A DNA stretch of 64,000 bases from Halieaceae bacterium (lineage in GTDB: Bacteria > Pseudomonadota > Gammaproteobacteria > Pseudomonadales > Halieaceae), in contig CACCPA010000006.1 in the NCBI GenBank assembly GCA_902547755.1, positions 49,929-113,928 of the forward strand, written 5' to 3'. Positions 8,681 through 17,676 of the stretch are shown here, in pieces. A program made the position numbers and the translations under genes. The notes below the pieces were generated by a model that saw only the letters and a program-made list of their open reading frames with translations, was not told the DNA's origin and searched no databases. How positions within the stretch are numbered: the first letter of the stretch is position 1; each line of letters starts with the position of its first letter.

Positions 8681-10123
8681 GTGCTCTGGCTTTGCCTACA
8701 TTTTCCTAAATTGCCTCTCGAGGCACTGATACCAAAACCGAGTTTTGGTGATGCCAGCTTGCGCGTCGTTATTGAGGCAAGCCGAGTTGTAACCTGTGAT
8801 GACGAAGTCGAGGCATTAGGCGTGACGACAGGCCTAAAGCAATCGACCGTCAGTGGTTTACTCAGCGGACATCCCTTGCAATTACTCAGCCGAGATCGCG
8901 AGAAGGAACACCAGACACTCAAACGCCTAAGGCAATGGGCGTATTCCATTACACCGACATTGAGCTTGTGGCGAGGTGACTGCTTGCAGCTGGAAATCAG
9001 TCGCTGCCTCTTGGTTCATGGTGGGCTCGAAGCTCTGCTGAAAAAAGTCGCTATTGAATTCGATCAACGCGGATTCAGTGTATTTGCAGGTGTTGGACCC
9101 AGTCGCGAATCAGCGTGGCTACTGAGCCAATTTAATCGCGCCTCTATCGCATCGATTGCTGACCAGGGACTGCCCTTGGGGTCTCAATTATCCCACATCC
9201 CTTTGTCTTATCTTGATGAATTCCCCAAAGACACAGCGGCGCTGGCTAAAGCCGGCATTCGTACCTTCAAGGAACTACTGTCACTACCCAGCACTTCCGT
9301 TAAGCAACGCTGCAGTCATGAATTTTTCTCATGGATTGACCGGCTCTTATGTCGGGTTGAAGTCGCTCTGGAGGATTTTCAACCCGACCCGGAATACAAC
9401 GACATTGCCTGGCTCGGTTACGGATCAAAAAATAATCAGGAGCTGATTCCGGCAATGGAGGCTCTACTGGAAAAGCTCTCTTTATTCCTTCGGCATACAC
9501 AACTTGAAACGCCGCAACTGCGATGGGTATTTATACCCACCCAAGGGCAACACACAGCCTTAGACATCCGCAGTAGTGAATGCCATAACAATCCTAAACG
9601 CTGGCTGGAGCAGTCGCAGCTTAAGCTCGATCAGATGACCTTCGAAGACCTGATTGAAGGCATACAGCTCGAGGCCTGTGAGCTGGCTCCAGCGCAACAC
9701 CGGACCCAGGACCTCTTTTTAGAATCGAAACATCAGGAACCCTTATCGCAATTGATTGACCGTCTACGCAGCCGCCTGGGTTTTCAGGCGGTCACTCATA
9801 TCTACGAACGCGCTGAACATTTGCCAGAGTTTTGTTCTTATGCCGACCCCAACCAACTGACAACAGAGGCCGACGATGCTTCAACACGCAACCGTCCATT
9901 TTGGTTGCTAAACGCACCTCAGCCCATCAGCCAACGAGGCAATCAACTGTACTGGATGGATGCACTAAATATTGTCAAAGGACCTGAGCGGCTAGAGGAT
10001 TACTGGTGGAGTCAGCCCACCAGTCGCGACTATTACATTGCCAAAACAGACAGTGGGCAGCCTGTTTGGATCTTTCAAGATCGTCACAGCCGCTGTTGGT
10101 TTTTGCACGGTTTATTCGATTGA
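8681..10123 (+). CDS. imuB: ImuB: Y-family polymerase-like mutasome scaffold
   Basis: ImuB is a catalytically inactive Y-family polymerase relative that links ImuA and DnaE2 to the beta clamp during error-prone repair. The 480-residue protein begins LWLCLHFPKLPLEAL, the standard ImuB opening, and continues through palm/fingers-like and little-finger-like regions. The acidic metal-binding residues of active Y-family enzymes are not evident (for example no xDxDxFF block at the N-terminus). The start is GTG 8681, just after the LexA box; no good Shine-Dalgarno sequence precedes it. The gene stands alone, with a convergent lipocalin gene after it, unlike the usual imuA-imuB-dnaE2 operon. Confidence 0.9.
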   Translation: MLWLCLHFPKLPLEALIPKPSFGDASLRVVIEASRVVTCDDEVEALGVTTGLKQSTVSGLLSGHPLQLLSRDREKEHQTLKRLRQWAYSITPTLSLWRGDCLQLEISRCLLVHGGLEALLKKVAIEFDQRGFSVFAGVGPSRESAWLLSQFNRASIASIADQGLPLGSQLSHIPLSYLDEFPKDTAALAKAGIRTFKELLSLPSTSVKQRCSHEFFSWIDRLLCRVEVALEDFQPDPEYNDIAWLGYGSKNNQELIPAMEALLEKLSLFLRHTQLETPQLRWVFIPTQGQHTALDIRSSECHNNPKRWLEQSQLKLDQMTFEDLIEGIQLEACELAPAQHRTQDLFLESKHQEPLSQLIDRLRSRLGFQAVTHIYERAEHLPEFCSYADPNQLTTEADDASTRNRPFWLLNAPQPISQRGNQLYWMDALNIVKGPERLEDYWWSQPTSRDYYIAKTDSGQPVWIFQDRHSRCWFLHGLFD

Positions 10124-10165
10124 TATGACGTAGTTCGGGGCGATATTCCCACTCCACTGACAGGT

Positions 10166-10681
10166 TTACTCGGTCACCACCCATATCAAATCGTCTGTTT
10201 CGAAACCAAGCGACTGGCTTTGTGCAATGAATCGCTCACGTACCTCCGGGCTTAATTGCGGTTCACGCGCTAGAAGCCATAAGTAGTCCGTATTGTACCC
10301 CGAGACAAAGGTATAGCTGTAGTCGTCCGCCAGCTCGAACACAGCATAGGTACCGTAGAAAGGACCAAAAAAAGAAACCTTGAGGTGTCCCACGTCCCGG
10401 GATCCCATCGGCTTAGCCACACCTTCAGCTTGGCGCCACTCCCCTTTCTGCGTGTTAAAACCCTTATTCAACACAGAAATTGAACCATCTTCATTGAGAC
10501 CGTAGGTTGCCGTAACGCGCTCTAGGTTACGCTCAAAGCTGTGATCGAGACGGGCTATTTCATGCCATTTGCCGAGGTAACGCTCAGAATCAAAACCAAC
10601 GACAGGCTCGACATCATCGGGCAGACCAGTACAACCCACGATCAATACAGCAATACAGGCAGTAACCATTCGTTTAAACAT
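10166..10681 (-). CDS. blc: Outer-membrane lipocalin Blc
   Basis: Bacterial lipocalin, a small beta-barrel lipoprotein that binds fatty acids or lysophospholipids at the outer membrane. The 171-residue product has a signal peptide ending in LIVGC (lipobox) and the lipocalin signature GKWHEIARLDHSFERNL, followed by the second signature region FFGPFYGTYAVFELADDYSYTFV with WLLAREP near the C-terminus. ATG 10681 is preferred because an AAGGAAG ribosome site lies just upstream; an in-frame GTG at 10699 would overlap that site. The gene is wedged between imuB and dnaE2 on the opposite strand. Confidence 0.92.
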   Translation of the reverse strand: MFKRMVTACIAVLIVGCTGLPDDVEPVVGFDSERYLGKWHEIARLDHSFERNLERVTATYGLNEDGSISVLNKGFNTQKGEWRQAEGVAKPMGSRDVGHLKVSFFGPFYGTYAVFELADDYSYTFVSGYNTDYLWLLAREPQLSPEVRERFIAQSQSLGFETDDLIWVVTE

Positions 10682-10765
10682 GGCGTGGACTTCCTTCACT
10701 TGAAGATTCAGTCGTCAGTATGACTGACAACTGAATCGATGTGGGGTTTATTGCCAAAGTCATTA

Positions 10766-10785
10766 TACTGTATAAAAATACAGTA
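10766..10785. promoter_or_regulatory. LexA box upstream of dnaE2
   Basis: TACTGTATAAAAATACAGTA, perfect arms with the CTGT-N8-ACAG core at 10768-10783. Only 7 bases separate it from the ATG of dnaE2 (10793). This is the third of three near-identical operators in front of imuA, imuB and dnaE2. Confidence 0.95.
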
Positions 10786-10792
10786 TTTTGAT

Positions 10793-13700
10793 ATGTCCTA
10801 CGCCGAGCTTCACTGCCTCAGTAACTACAGCTTCCTCAGAGGCGCATCGCACCCATCCGAACTGGTGGAGCAAGCGGTACATCTGGGTTATTCCGCCTTG
10901 GCGATCACGGACGAATGCTCTCTTGCAGGTGTTGTCAAAGCACATGTCGTCGCAAAAGAGCTCGATTTCAAACTCATCATTGGCAGTGAATTTAATGTCA
11001 GTGAAGGGTTAAAACTCGTCGCTATTGCACCATCACGGGCGGCCTACGGTGAATTATCGAATCTGATCAGTCGCTCGCGTCGACGTAGCGAAAAAGGGCA
11101 GTACCTGACCCACCTGCGCGATATTTATTTCCACCTCAAGCGCTGCTTCATCATTTGGTTACCAACACACATTGACAAGGAAAAACACCACGCTGACATA
11201 CTGTCACGCCGATTCGCTGACCGGTTCTGGATTGGAGTTACCCAGCTCCTACACCACGACGACACCGCACGCCTAGCCGAGTTACAGCAGATTGCCTCCG
11301 AACTAAAGGCGCCACTCATCGCCTGTGGCAGTGTGGAGATGCACTCTGTGAGCAGAAAGATGTTGCACGATGTCGTAACGGCCATACGCCACAACAGTTC
11401 AGTGCAGGAACTTGGGAAACGACGATCGAGTAATAGTCAGCAACATCTTAGACGCCTCGATAAGCTGCTCCCACTCTACCCCTCTGAACTGATTGGCGAG
11501 ACTTTGCGACTGGCACAGCAATGCCATTTCAGTCTGGATGAGCTTCGGTACGAATACCCGGAAGAAGTGGTTCCGAACGGCCACTCGGCCAACAGCTATT
11601 TGCGCGAGTGTGTTTCAGAAGGTGCGAATAAGCGCTGGCCCAACGGCGTCCCAAGTGACATACACAAACGTATCGAGTACGAGCTTGAACTCATCACAGA
11701 ACTCAACTACGAGTATTACTTCCTCACCGTTTATGACGTTGTCAATTTCGCACGCCGCAGGGGCATCTTGTGCCAGGGTCGAGGCTCGGCAGCTAACTCT
11801 GTTGTCTGTTACTGCCTGCACATTACTGAAGTGTCGCCCGAACACGTATCACTGCTATTCGAACGCTTCATATCACGGGAGCGTGATGAACCACCTGATA
11901 TCGATGTCGACTTTGAGCATGAGCGACGCGAAGAAGTCATTCAGTACATTTACGAAAAATATACCCGCCGGCGCGCTGCCCTCGCAGCAACAGTTATCAC
12001 CTACCGTTCGCGCAGCGCCGTAAGAGATGTCGGCAAGGCTCTCGGAATGGACGCTGTCTTCGTAGAAGACCTGGCTAAATCACTCGCGTGGTGGAATCGA
12101 GAACGAGAGCTCACGGCCAAATTCAAGGAACAAGGCATTCAGGCGAGCAGTCAACAGGCCGATCTCTTCTTAAAAATGACACAGCAAATCCTCGGATTTC
12201 CACGACATTTATCTCAGCATGTCGGCGGCTTTGTCATTAGTCGTGGCCCTATTTCAAACTTGGTGCCTATCGAAAATGCCAGCATGCCAAACCGAACTGT
12301 CATTCAGTGGGATAAAGAAGACATCGAAGCGTTGGGTTTACTGAAAGTAGATATCCTGGCGCTGGGGATGCTCTCGGCTATTCGTAAAACACTGGCTCTG
12401 ATTCAGCGAGATACGCCCGCCATTCGACGTATTCAGGACATCCCGAAAGACGATCAGGCCACTTTCCGCATGCTGCAAACTGGAGACTCTTTGGGTGTGT
12501 TTCAGATTGAATCCAGAGCGCAGATGTCGATGCTCCCGCGGTTAAAACCGAGCTGCTTTTATGACCTTGTCATCGAAATTGCCATTGTTCGACCGGGACC
12601 TATCCAGGGCGACATGGTGCATCCCTACCTTAGGCGACGTACCGGATTAGAACCCATTACTTATCCAGATCCAGCGATTCAGTCCGTACTTGAAAGCACG
12701 CTTGGGGTACCGATTTTTCAGGAGCAAGTCATTCGACTCGCCATGGTGGCTGCTGGATTTAGTGGCGGAGAGGCTGACTCACTTAGGAGGGCTATCACCA
12801 ACTGGGGGAAGAACAGCAAATTGCTGACATTCGAGAATAAGCTCAAAACAGGCATGTTAAATCGAGGGTATAGCGCAGAATTTGCGGACCAGCTCTTCAA
12901 CCAAATTAAAGGCTTTGGTGGTTACGGGTTTCCAGAATCACACTCGGCTAGCTTCGCCTTGCTAGCATATGTATCCGCGTGGTTTAAGCGCCATCATCCC
13001 GGCGCTTTCTATGTCGGCCTGCTCAACAGCCAACCCATGGGGTTTTATACGCCCTCACAGCTCATTCAAGACGCAGAGCGACACGGTATTAACGCGCTAC
13101 CTGTAGACGTCAACGCGAGCGACTGGGACCACCAGTTGCTGTCAACGCCACCGTCACAGCAGAACACCATTCGCTTAGGGCTGCGGTTGGTTAAAGGACT
13201 TAGCAAACGCGGCGCAGAGCAACTGATAGATGCACGACGCACACGGCTTTTCCAGTCGGTCATAGATCTTAAACGACGTGCGAAGCTGGATAAGGACGAT
13301 TTGGAAGCACTATCTGCTGCTGATACTTTGTCATCACTCTCGGGACATCGTCACAAGACACATTGGGCTGTCATGGCTGTCAAAGAGGCTCAACCGTTAC
13401 TGATTGATGAACACTCATCTGCCGAGGAGGGTGCTTTCGCCATTGCTCCTCCCTCAATGACGGAAAATGTTTTATTTGATTATCAAAGTACCGGTCTAAC
13501 CCTGCGCGCGCATCCCCTGGCACTCTTACGACAACAATCGCCGTTCGATCAATGCCGTAAACAGTCGGAGCTCATCACGATGGGTAATCGCCGCTTTGTA
13601 AGAACAGCGGGACTTGTCACCTGCCGCCAGCGACCGGGAACTGCGTCAGGTGTAGTGTTCCTTACACTCGAAGATGAAACAGGAAACATCAATGTGGTGG

Positions 13701-13873
13701 TCTGGCCTGGCGTTCAAGAACAGTTCAGAGCCGCACTGATGACCGCGCAACTCCTACTGATCAAGGGCACCGTCGAGTCACGTGACGGCGTCACACACGT
13801 TATTGCCAGCGCCTTATACGACCACAGTCATGCACTGAGTCGTCTGGCAGTTAAGTCGAGGGACTTTCATTAA
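10793..13873 (+). CDS. dnaE2: Error-prone DNA polymerase DnaE2 (ImuC)
   Basis: DnaE2 is the SOS-induced C-family polymerase that extends across lesions together with ImuA and ImuB. The 1026-residue product has an N-terminal PHP domain (YAELHCLSNYSFLRGASHP, then ALAITDE), the polymerase core with the catalytic aspartates in PPDIDVDFEHERR, the RGSAANS motif, and a C-terminal OB-fold (VFLTLEDETGNINVVVWP). The length is typical of DnaE2 and shorter than replicative DnaE. The ATG at 10793 gives the conserved start; an in-frame extension would run through the LexA box. No ribosome-binding site fits between operator and start, suggesting a very short leader. The stop codon lies inside the first copy of a 13-base tandem repeat. 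Confidence 0.95.
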   Translation: MSYAELHCLSNYSFLRGASHPSELVEQAVHLGYSALAITDECSLAGVVKAHVVAKELDFKLIIGSEFNVSEGLKLVAIAPSRAAYGELSNLISRSRRRSEKGQYLTHLRDIYFHLKRCFIIWLPTHIDKEKHHADILSRRFADRFWIGVTQLLHHDDTARLAELQQIASELKAPLIACGSVEMHSVSRKMLHDVVTAIRHNSSVQELGKRRSSNSQQHLRRLDKLLPLYPSELIGETLRLAQQCHFSLDELRYEYPEEVVPNGHSANSYLRECVSEGANKRWPNGVPSDIHKRIEYELELITELNYEYYFLTVYDVVNFARRRGILCQGRGSAANSVVCYCLHITEVSPEHVSLLFERFISRERDEPPDIDVDFEHERREEVIQYIYEKYTRRRAALAATVITYRSRSAVRDVGKALGMDAVFVEDLAKSLAWWNRERELTAKFKEQGIQASSQQADLFLKMTQQILGFPRHLSQHVGGFVISRGPISNLVPIENASMPNRTVIQWDKEDIEALGLLKVDILALGMLSAIRKTLALIQRDTPAIRRIQDIPKDDQATFRMLQTGDSLGVFQIESRAQMSMLPRLKPSCFYDLVIEIAIVRPGPIQGDMVHPYLRRRTGLEPITYPDPAIQSVLESTLGVPIFQEQVIRLAMVAAGFSGGEADSLRRAITNWGKNSKLLTFENKLKTGMLNRGYSAEFADQLFNQIKGFGGYGFPESHSASFALLAYVSAWFKRHHPGAFYVGLLNSQPMGFYTPSQLIQDAERHGINALPVDVNASDWDHQLLSTPPSQQNTIRLGLRLVKGLSKRGAEQLIDARRTRLFQSVIDLKRRAKLDKDDLEALSAADTLSSLSGHRHKTHWAVMAVKEAQPLLIDEHSSAEEGAFAIAPPSMTENVLFDYQSTGLTLRAHPLALLRQQSPFDQCRKQSELITMGNRRFVRTAGLVTCRQRPGTASGVVFLTLEDETGNINVVVWPGVQEQFRAALMTAQLLLIKGTVESRDGVTHVIASALYDHSHALSRLAVKSRDFH

Positions 13874-13956
13874 AAGCTTTCATTAAAAGCTTTCATTAAA
13901 AAGCTTTCATTAAAGGGCGTTCATAAAAGAGTATTCATTGAGAGCTACATAAAAGC
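13865..13956 (+). repeat. Degenerating 13-base tandem repeat at the 3' end of dnaE2
   Basis: Two exact copies of TTTCATTAAAAGC (13865-13877 and 13878-13890) are followed by a 14-base copy (13891-13904) and by progressively altered copies up to about 13956. The unit contains the dnaE2 stop codon (TAA 13871-13873) in its first copy. Adjacent copies create repeated AAAGCTTT palindromes. The stretch to the cupin gene (14045) holds nothing else that I recognise. Confidence 0.85.
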
Positions 13957-14044
13957 TGTACAGGCAGCCGAATTAAAAGTCGGATGACACCCGTATCAAA
14001 CGCGGAGCTTGCGGCACGAGCTGGGACTGAAGGATTAACGTCTT

Positions 14045-14518
14045 TTAAGGCGCTGTAGGGGTAATCGGTACCGTTACTGGCTGACCTTCAACCCCCGCAT
14101 ACACCACCAAAATCACCGCATCTTCATCGCCTATATTGGCGCCACCATGCGGCTGATTTACCAATTCGACAACAGCATCGCCCGCTCGCGCGATGTGTGT
14201 TTTCCCGCTGTCGGTTCTCACTTCAATGATTCCTTGTAGAACGACACCAGCAGTCATAAACGGATGCTCGTGTAGAGGTAATGCCATGCCGGCAGGAATT
14301 GTCACTCGCGCCACGGTGACCTCGGGTTGACCTTCAGCATAGTGCTCCAGTGTCGAACCACCCCAGTCTTGCGTCGATTTCGCCAATACCGTGGTTTCAA
14401 TGTTCCGCTCAGCGGCGAGGGGGCTGTTGGAAAGCAATAGCGTCAGCGCCAGGGCGCCAAGGCCAAACAATTTCGAGAGAGTTACCAGAGTCGTTTGCAT
14501 CATCATAAAGAGCCGCAT
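14045..14518 (-). CDS. Exported cupin-domain protein
   Basis: A 157-residue protein with a signal peptide (hydrophobic run LFGLGALALTLLL, then SPLAAE) and one small cupin barrel. The metal-binding cupin motif 1 is visible as PLHEHPFMTAGVVLQGIIEV and motif 2 as GDAVVELVNQPHGGAN. Function is unknown; such proteins may bind a metal or a small ligand in the periplasm. The start at 14518 is preferred because TAGG lies six to seven bases upstream; ATG codons at 14506, 14503 and 14500 are alternatives. Confidence 0.8.
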   Translation of the reverse strand: MRLFMMMQTTLVTLSKLFGLGALALTLLLSNSPLAAERNIETTVLAKSTQDWGGSTLEHYAEGQPEVTVARVTIPAGMALPLHEHPFMTAGVVLQGIIEVRTDSGKTHIARAGDAVVELVNQPHGGANIGDEDAVILVVYAGVEGQPVTVPITPTAP

Positions 14519-14573
14519 GTTCAACCTACCCCCGAGAATAAGCCAGATACGTACGGAGCAACAGGTAGCCGTA

Positions 14574-14768
14574 TTATTCCGAGTCGGCCGATACCACGGC
14601 CATGAGCTCACCCATGCCACCTTGCGTGATCAAGAACTCGATGGGCCGACAACAGACCTGACAATCTTCAATGTACTGCTCCCCCAAGTCCTCCGGGTTC
14701 AACAAAACAGAGATCGACTCCCAGCAGTAAGGACAGTCAATGTATGACTCCTGAAGTGCCCTATCCAT
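14574..14768 (-). CDS. CPXCG-motif cysteine-rich protein
   Basis: A 64-residue protein of the Cys_rich_CPXG family. It has one CPYC pair near the N-terminus (residues 12-15) and a second CQVCC pair around residues 36-40, which probably bind one zinc ion; the C-terminal half is acidic and short. Members are widespread in gammaproteobacteria, and their function is not known. It lies 5 bases downstream of the flavoprotein gene on the same strand. Confidence 0.85.
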   Translation of the reverse strand: MDRALQESYIDCPYCWESISVLLNPEDLGEQYIEDCQVCCRPIEFLITQGGMGELMAVVSADSE

Positions 14769-14773
14769 GACGC

Positions 14774-16288
14774 TTAGCTCGCTGCTTTCAGCGGCTCTGC
14801 TTCAGCGTGACGCGATGTAAAAATCAAGGCGCCATCAGAGATGGCACTGCCCCGAAACATCTTCTTGTCTTTACGATAGTTTTGCGGGTTAACCCACGGC
14901 ATCTGAGTTCCCTGACGAGGCAGTTTGGGCATCATGCGCTGCATGTAACCGGCGGAAAAATCATGTATCCAATAACGCTTCTCCATGGTCTTCGCCAGCA
15001 ACTCGGGGATACGTGGGGTTGCCTGCTCAAACCCAAACTCTTCCATGTGGTTAAGCACCCGACAAACCCACTCTGCGGTGAGGTCGGCTCGTAAGGTCCA
15101 TGATGCGTTGATGTAACCAAAGGTTTGAACCATGTTGGGAATGTTGGAACACATGACCCCTTTGTAAGTCCATTCATCCGCGAAATTCACAGGCTTACCA
15201 TCGACGCTAAAATCAGCGCCACCCAAGTTCAGAAGCTCAATGCCTGTCGCGGAAACAATAATGTCCGCGTCAACGTGTTCGCCCGAACCGGTAACCAGGC
15301 CGGTCGCATCAATATGCGAAATAGTATCGGTCACCACCTCAGCTTTACCGGTGCGCAGCGCGGTAAATAAATCATCATCAGGGACTAAGCAGAGTCGCTG
15401 ATCCCATGGGTTGTAGGTCGGTGTGAAGTGTTTCTTGACGTCTACGATGTCACCTACCGCCTTTTCAACGTCCTCGAGTAAGGTTTGTGCCACGCGATCC
15501 GGATTGGTTCGCGTCTGGTTGTAAATGATCTGCTGCCATAGAGTGTTGCGGAGACGAACCAAACCGTAAGCCCAACTCGACGGCATGATCGCGCGCAAGA
15601 AATTAGCAATTCGGTCCACCGACGGTCTCGACACAACGTAAGTCGGTGAGCGCTGTACCATGGTGACTTTTTCAGCACGCTGCGACATGTTGGGAACCAA
15701 GGTCATTGCAGTCGCGCCGCTACCTATGACAACCACCTTCTTACCTGTGTAGTCGAGCTCCTCGGGCCAGAATTGAGGGTGGACCCAGGTACCTTGGAAG
15801 TCATCACGACCTTGAAATTCAGGTTGATGGCCCGCGTCATAGTTGTAATAGCCGGCACACATCAAGAGGAAATTACAGCTGAAATACTGAGTTTCACCAG
15901 TGCCAGTCTCAACCGTCAGTAACCACGAGGCCGACTCTGTCGACCACGAAGAGGCAATTAGTTTATGACCAAAACGAATCTGCTCCCTGATACCGTACTC
16001 GTCTGCGGTCTCGTTCACGTAGTTCCAAATGGCAGGCCCATCCGCAATCGCTTTCTGAGCACGCCAGGGTTTAAAGTTGTAACCCAGCGTGTGCATATCC
16101 GAATCGGAGCGAATCCCTGGGTATTTGAATAGGTCCCAGGTACCACCGATAGCATCGCGTCGCTCGATGATCATGTAATTACGGTTGGGACAATGCTTTT
16201 GCAAATGAACTGCAGAGCCAATGCCCGAGAGCCCAGCTCCTACAATCATTACGTCCGTATGGATCGCTGTTTCTGGCGTATTGTTCAT
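14774..16288 (-). CDS. Flavin-containing (Baeyer-Villiger type) monooxygenase
   Basis: A 504-residue FAD/NADPH enzyme of the group that includes EthA and other Baeyer-Villiger monooxygenases, which insert oxygen next to a ketone or oxidise heteroatoms. The N-terminal FAD-binding fold reads VMIVGAGLSGIGSA, the NADPH-binding fold VVVIGSGATAMTL, and between them the fingerprint FQGTWVHPQFWP fits FxGxxxHxxxW(P/D). WDLFKYPGIRSDSDMHTLGY is also typical. The substrate is unknown; the absence of a neighbouring esterase or dehydrogenase gives no hint. It is probably co-transcribed with the small CPXCG gene. Confidence 0.9.
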   Translation of the reverse strand: MNNTPETAIHTDVMIVGAGLSGIGSAVHLQKHCPNRNYMIIERRDAIGGTWDLFKYPGIRSDSDMHTLGYNFKPWRAQKAIADGPAIWNYVNETADEYGIREQIRFGHKLIASSWSTESASWLLTVETGTGETQYFSCNFLLMCAGYYNYDAGHQPEFQGRDDFQGTWVHPQFWPEELDYTGKKVVVIGSGATAMTLVPNMSQRAEKVTMVQRSPTYVVSRPSVDRIANFLRAIMPSSWAYGLVRLRNTLWQQIIYNQTRTNPDRVAQTLLEDVEKAVGDIVDVKKHFTPTYNPWDQRLCLVPDDDLFTALRTGKAEVVTDTISHIDATGLVTGSGEHVDADIIVSATGIELLNLGGADFSVDGKPVNFADEWTYKGVMCSNIPNMVQTFGYINASWTLRADLTAEWVCRVLNHMEEFGFEQATPRIPELLAKTMEKRYWIHDFSAGYMQRMMPKLPRQGTQMPWVNPQNYRKDKKMFRGSAISDGALIFTSRHAEAEPLKAAS

Positions 16289-16344
16289 AACGTATGCCTT
16301 TTTATTCTTCGTTACCCGTGGACCTCATTAGCCCAGTGCTATTG

Positions 16345-17574
16345 CTACTCGCCGCCTAGTACAGATCGCCCTTTCTCAGCCGCAATCCGCAGACGCAATG
16401 CGTTCAATTTAATGAAGCCTTCTGCATCTGCCTGATCGTATTTACCCGCGTCATCCTCAAACGTTGCGATGGCATCATCAAATAACGAATCGGCTGAACG
16501 GCGGCCTATCACTATAACGTTTCCTTTATACAACCGGACACGAACATCACCATTGACTACCGCTTGCGAGTCATCGATCGCTGCCTGCAGCATCAGCCGC
16601 TCCGGCGCCCACCAGTACCCGTTATAGATCAATTTTGCGTAACGTGGCATTAACTCATCCTTTAAATGAGCCACCTCGCGATCGAGTGTTAGAGACTCAA
16701 TAGCACGGTGCGCACGCAACAAAATAGTACCACCGGGGGTTTCATAACAACCGCGCGACTTCATTCCTACGTAACGGTTTTCCACAATGTCCAAGCGACC
16801 CACGCCATGCGCGCCACCCACTTTGTTTAAGTGCGCAAGCACCGTCGCAGGAGACATTGGCTCGCCATCAATCGCTGAAACATCGCCTGCCTCAAACGTG
16901 AGCGTCAGTTCAACGCCGGTGTCAGGCGCGGCTTCGGGAGAAACCGACCAACGCCATATGGATTCCTCCGGTGGACACCAGGGATCTTCGAGAACACCAC
17001 CCTCGTAGGAAATGTGGAGCAAATTCGCATCCATGGAGTACGGAGACTTCTTCGAAGCAGAAGAGAAATCAACGGGAATCGAGCGTTCAGCACAGTAGGC
17101 CATGAGGGACTCACGCGAGTTCAAGTCCCACTCCCGCCAAGGAGCGATCACTTGAATGCCCGGCTTTAGTGCATAGGCGCCCAATTCAAATCGAATTTGA
17201 TCATTACCCTTTCCCGTAGCACCATGCGCTATCGCATCCGCGCCCGTTTCATTGGCAATTTCCACGAGTCGCTTCGCTATCAGCGGACGAGCAATCGATG
17301 TACCGAGTAGATACTCGCCCTCGTAAATCGTATTGGCTCGAAACATGGGAAAAACAAAATCGCGGACAAATTCCTCCCGCAGGTCGTCAATGTAAATCTC
17401 TTTGACACCCAAGGCTTCAGCCTTGGCACGCGCCGGCTCGACCTCCTCACCTTGACCGATATCCGCCGTAAACGTCACAACCTCGCAATCATAGGTATCT
17501 CGCAACCATCGAACGATCACCGAGGTATCTAGGCCGCCCGAATAGGCCAGTACGACTTTATTTACGCTACTCAT
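16345..17574 (-). CDS. argG: Argininosuccinate synthase
   Basis: ArgG joins citrulline and aspartate using ATP in arginine biosynthesis. The 409-residue protein has the PP-loop [13 protein letters not shown] at the N-terminus, the [13 protein letters not shown] citrulline-binding region and [11 protein letters not shown] further on, all standard for the ~400-residue enzyme class. It is divergent from pyrC with about 100 bases between them; no clear ArgR box was seen there. Confidence 0.97.
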   Translation of the reverse strand: MSSVNKVVLAYSGGLDTSVIVRWLRDTYDCEVVTFTADIGQGEEVEPARAKAEALGVKEIYIDDLREEFVRDFVFPMFRANTIYEGEYLLGTSIARPLIAKRLVEIANETGADAIAHGATGKGNDQIRFELGAYALKPGIQVIAPWREWDLNSRESLMAYCAERSIPVDFSSASKKSPYSMDANLLHISYEGGVLEDPWCPPEESIWRWSVSPEAAPDTGVELTLTFEAGDVSAIDGEPMSPATVLAHLNKVGGAHGVGRLDIVENRYVGMKSRGCYETPGGTILLRAHRAIESLTLDREVAHLKDELMPRYAKLIYNGYWWAPERLMLQAAIDDSQAVVNGDVRVRLYKGNVIVIGRRSADSLFDDAIATFEDDAGKYDQADAEGFIKLNALRLRIAAEKGRSVLGGE

Positions 17575-17676
17575 TGACGACTCCTGTAAATTCGGCGTGA
17601 AGTTTACGCGGGGCGACGCCCGTTGGACAGTCGATCGCTGCTAAACTAACGCCCACGCGTCATTAAAGGTCGAAAA

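Noticed and set aside
13865..13956. Possible CRISPR array at the dnaE2 end
   Set aside because: The copies are directly adjacent with no spacers and no cas genes are present.
3315..14044. The imu region as a mobile element
   Set aside because: No transposase, integrase, terminal repeats or tRNA edges were found; the intervening genes are ordinary chromosomal types.
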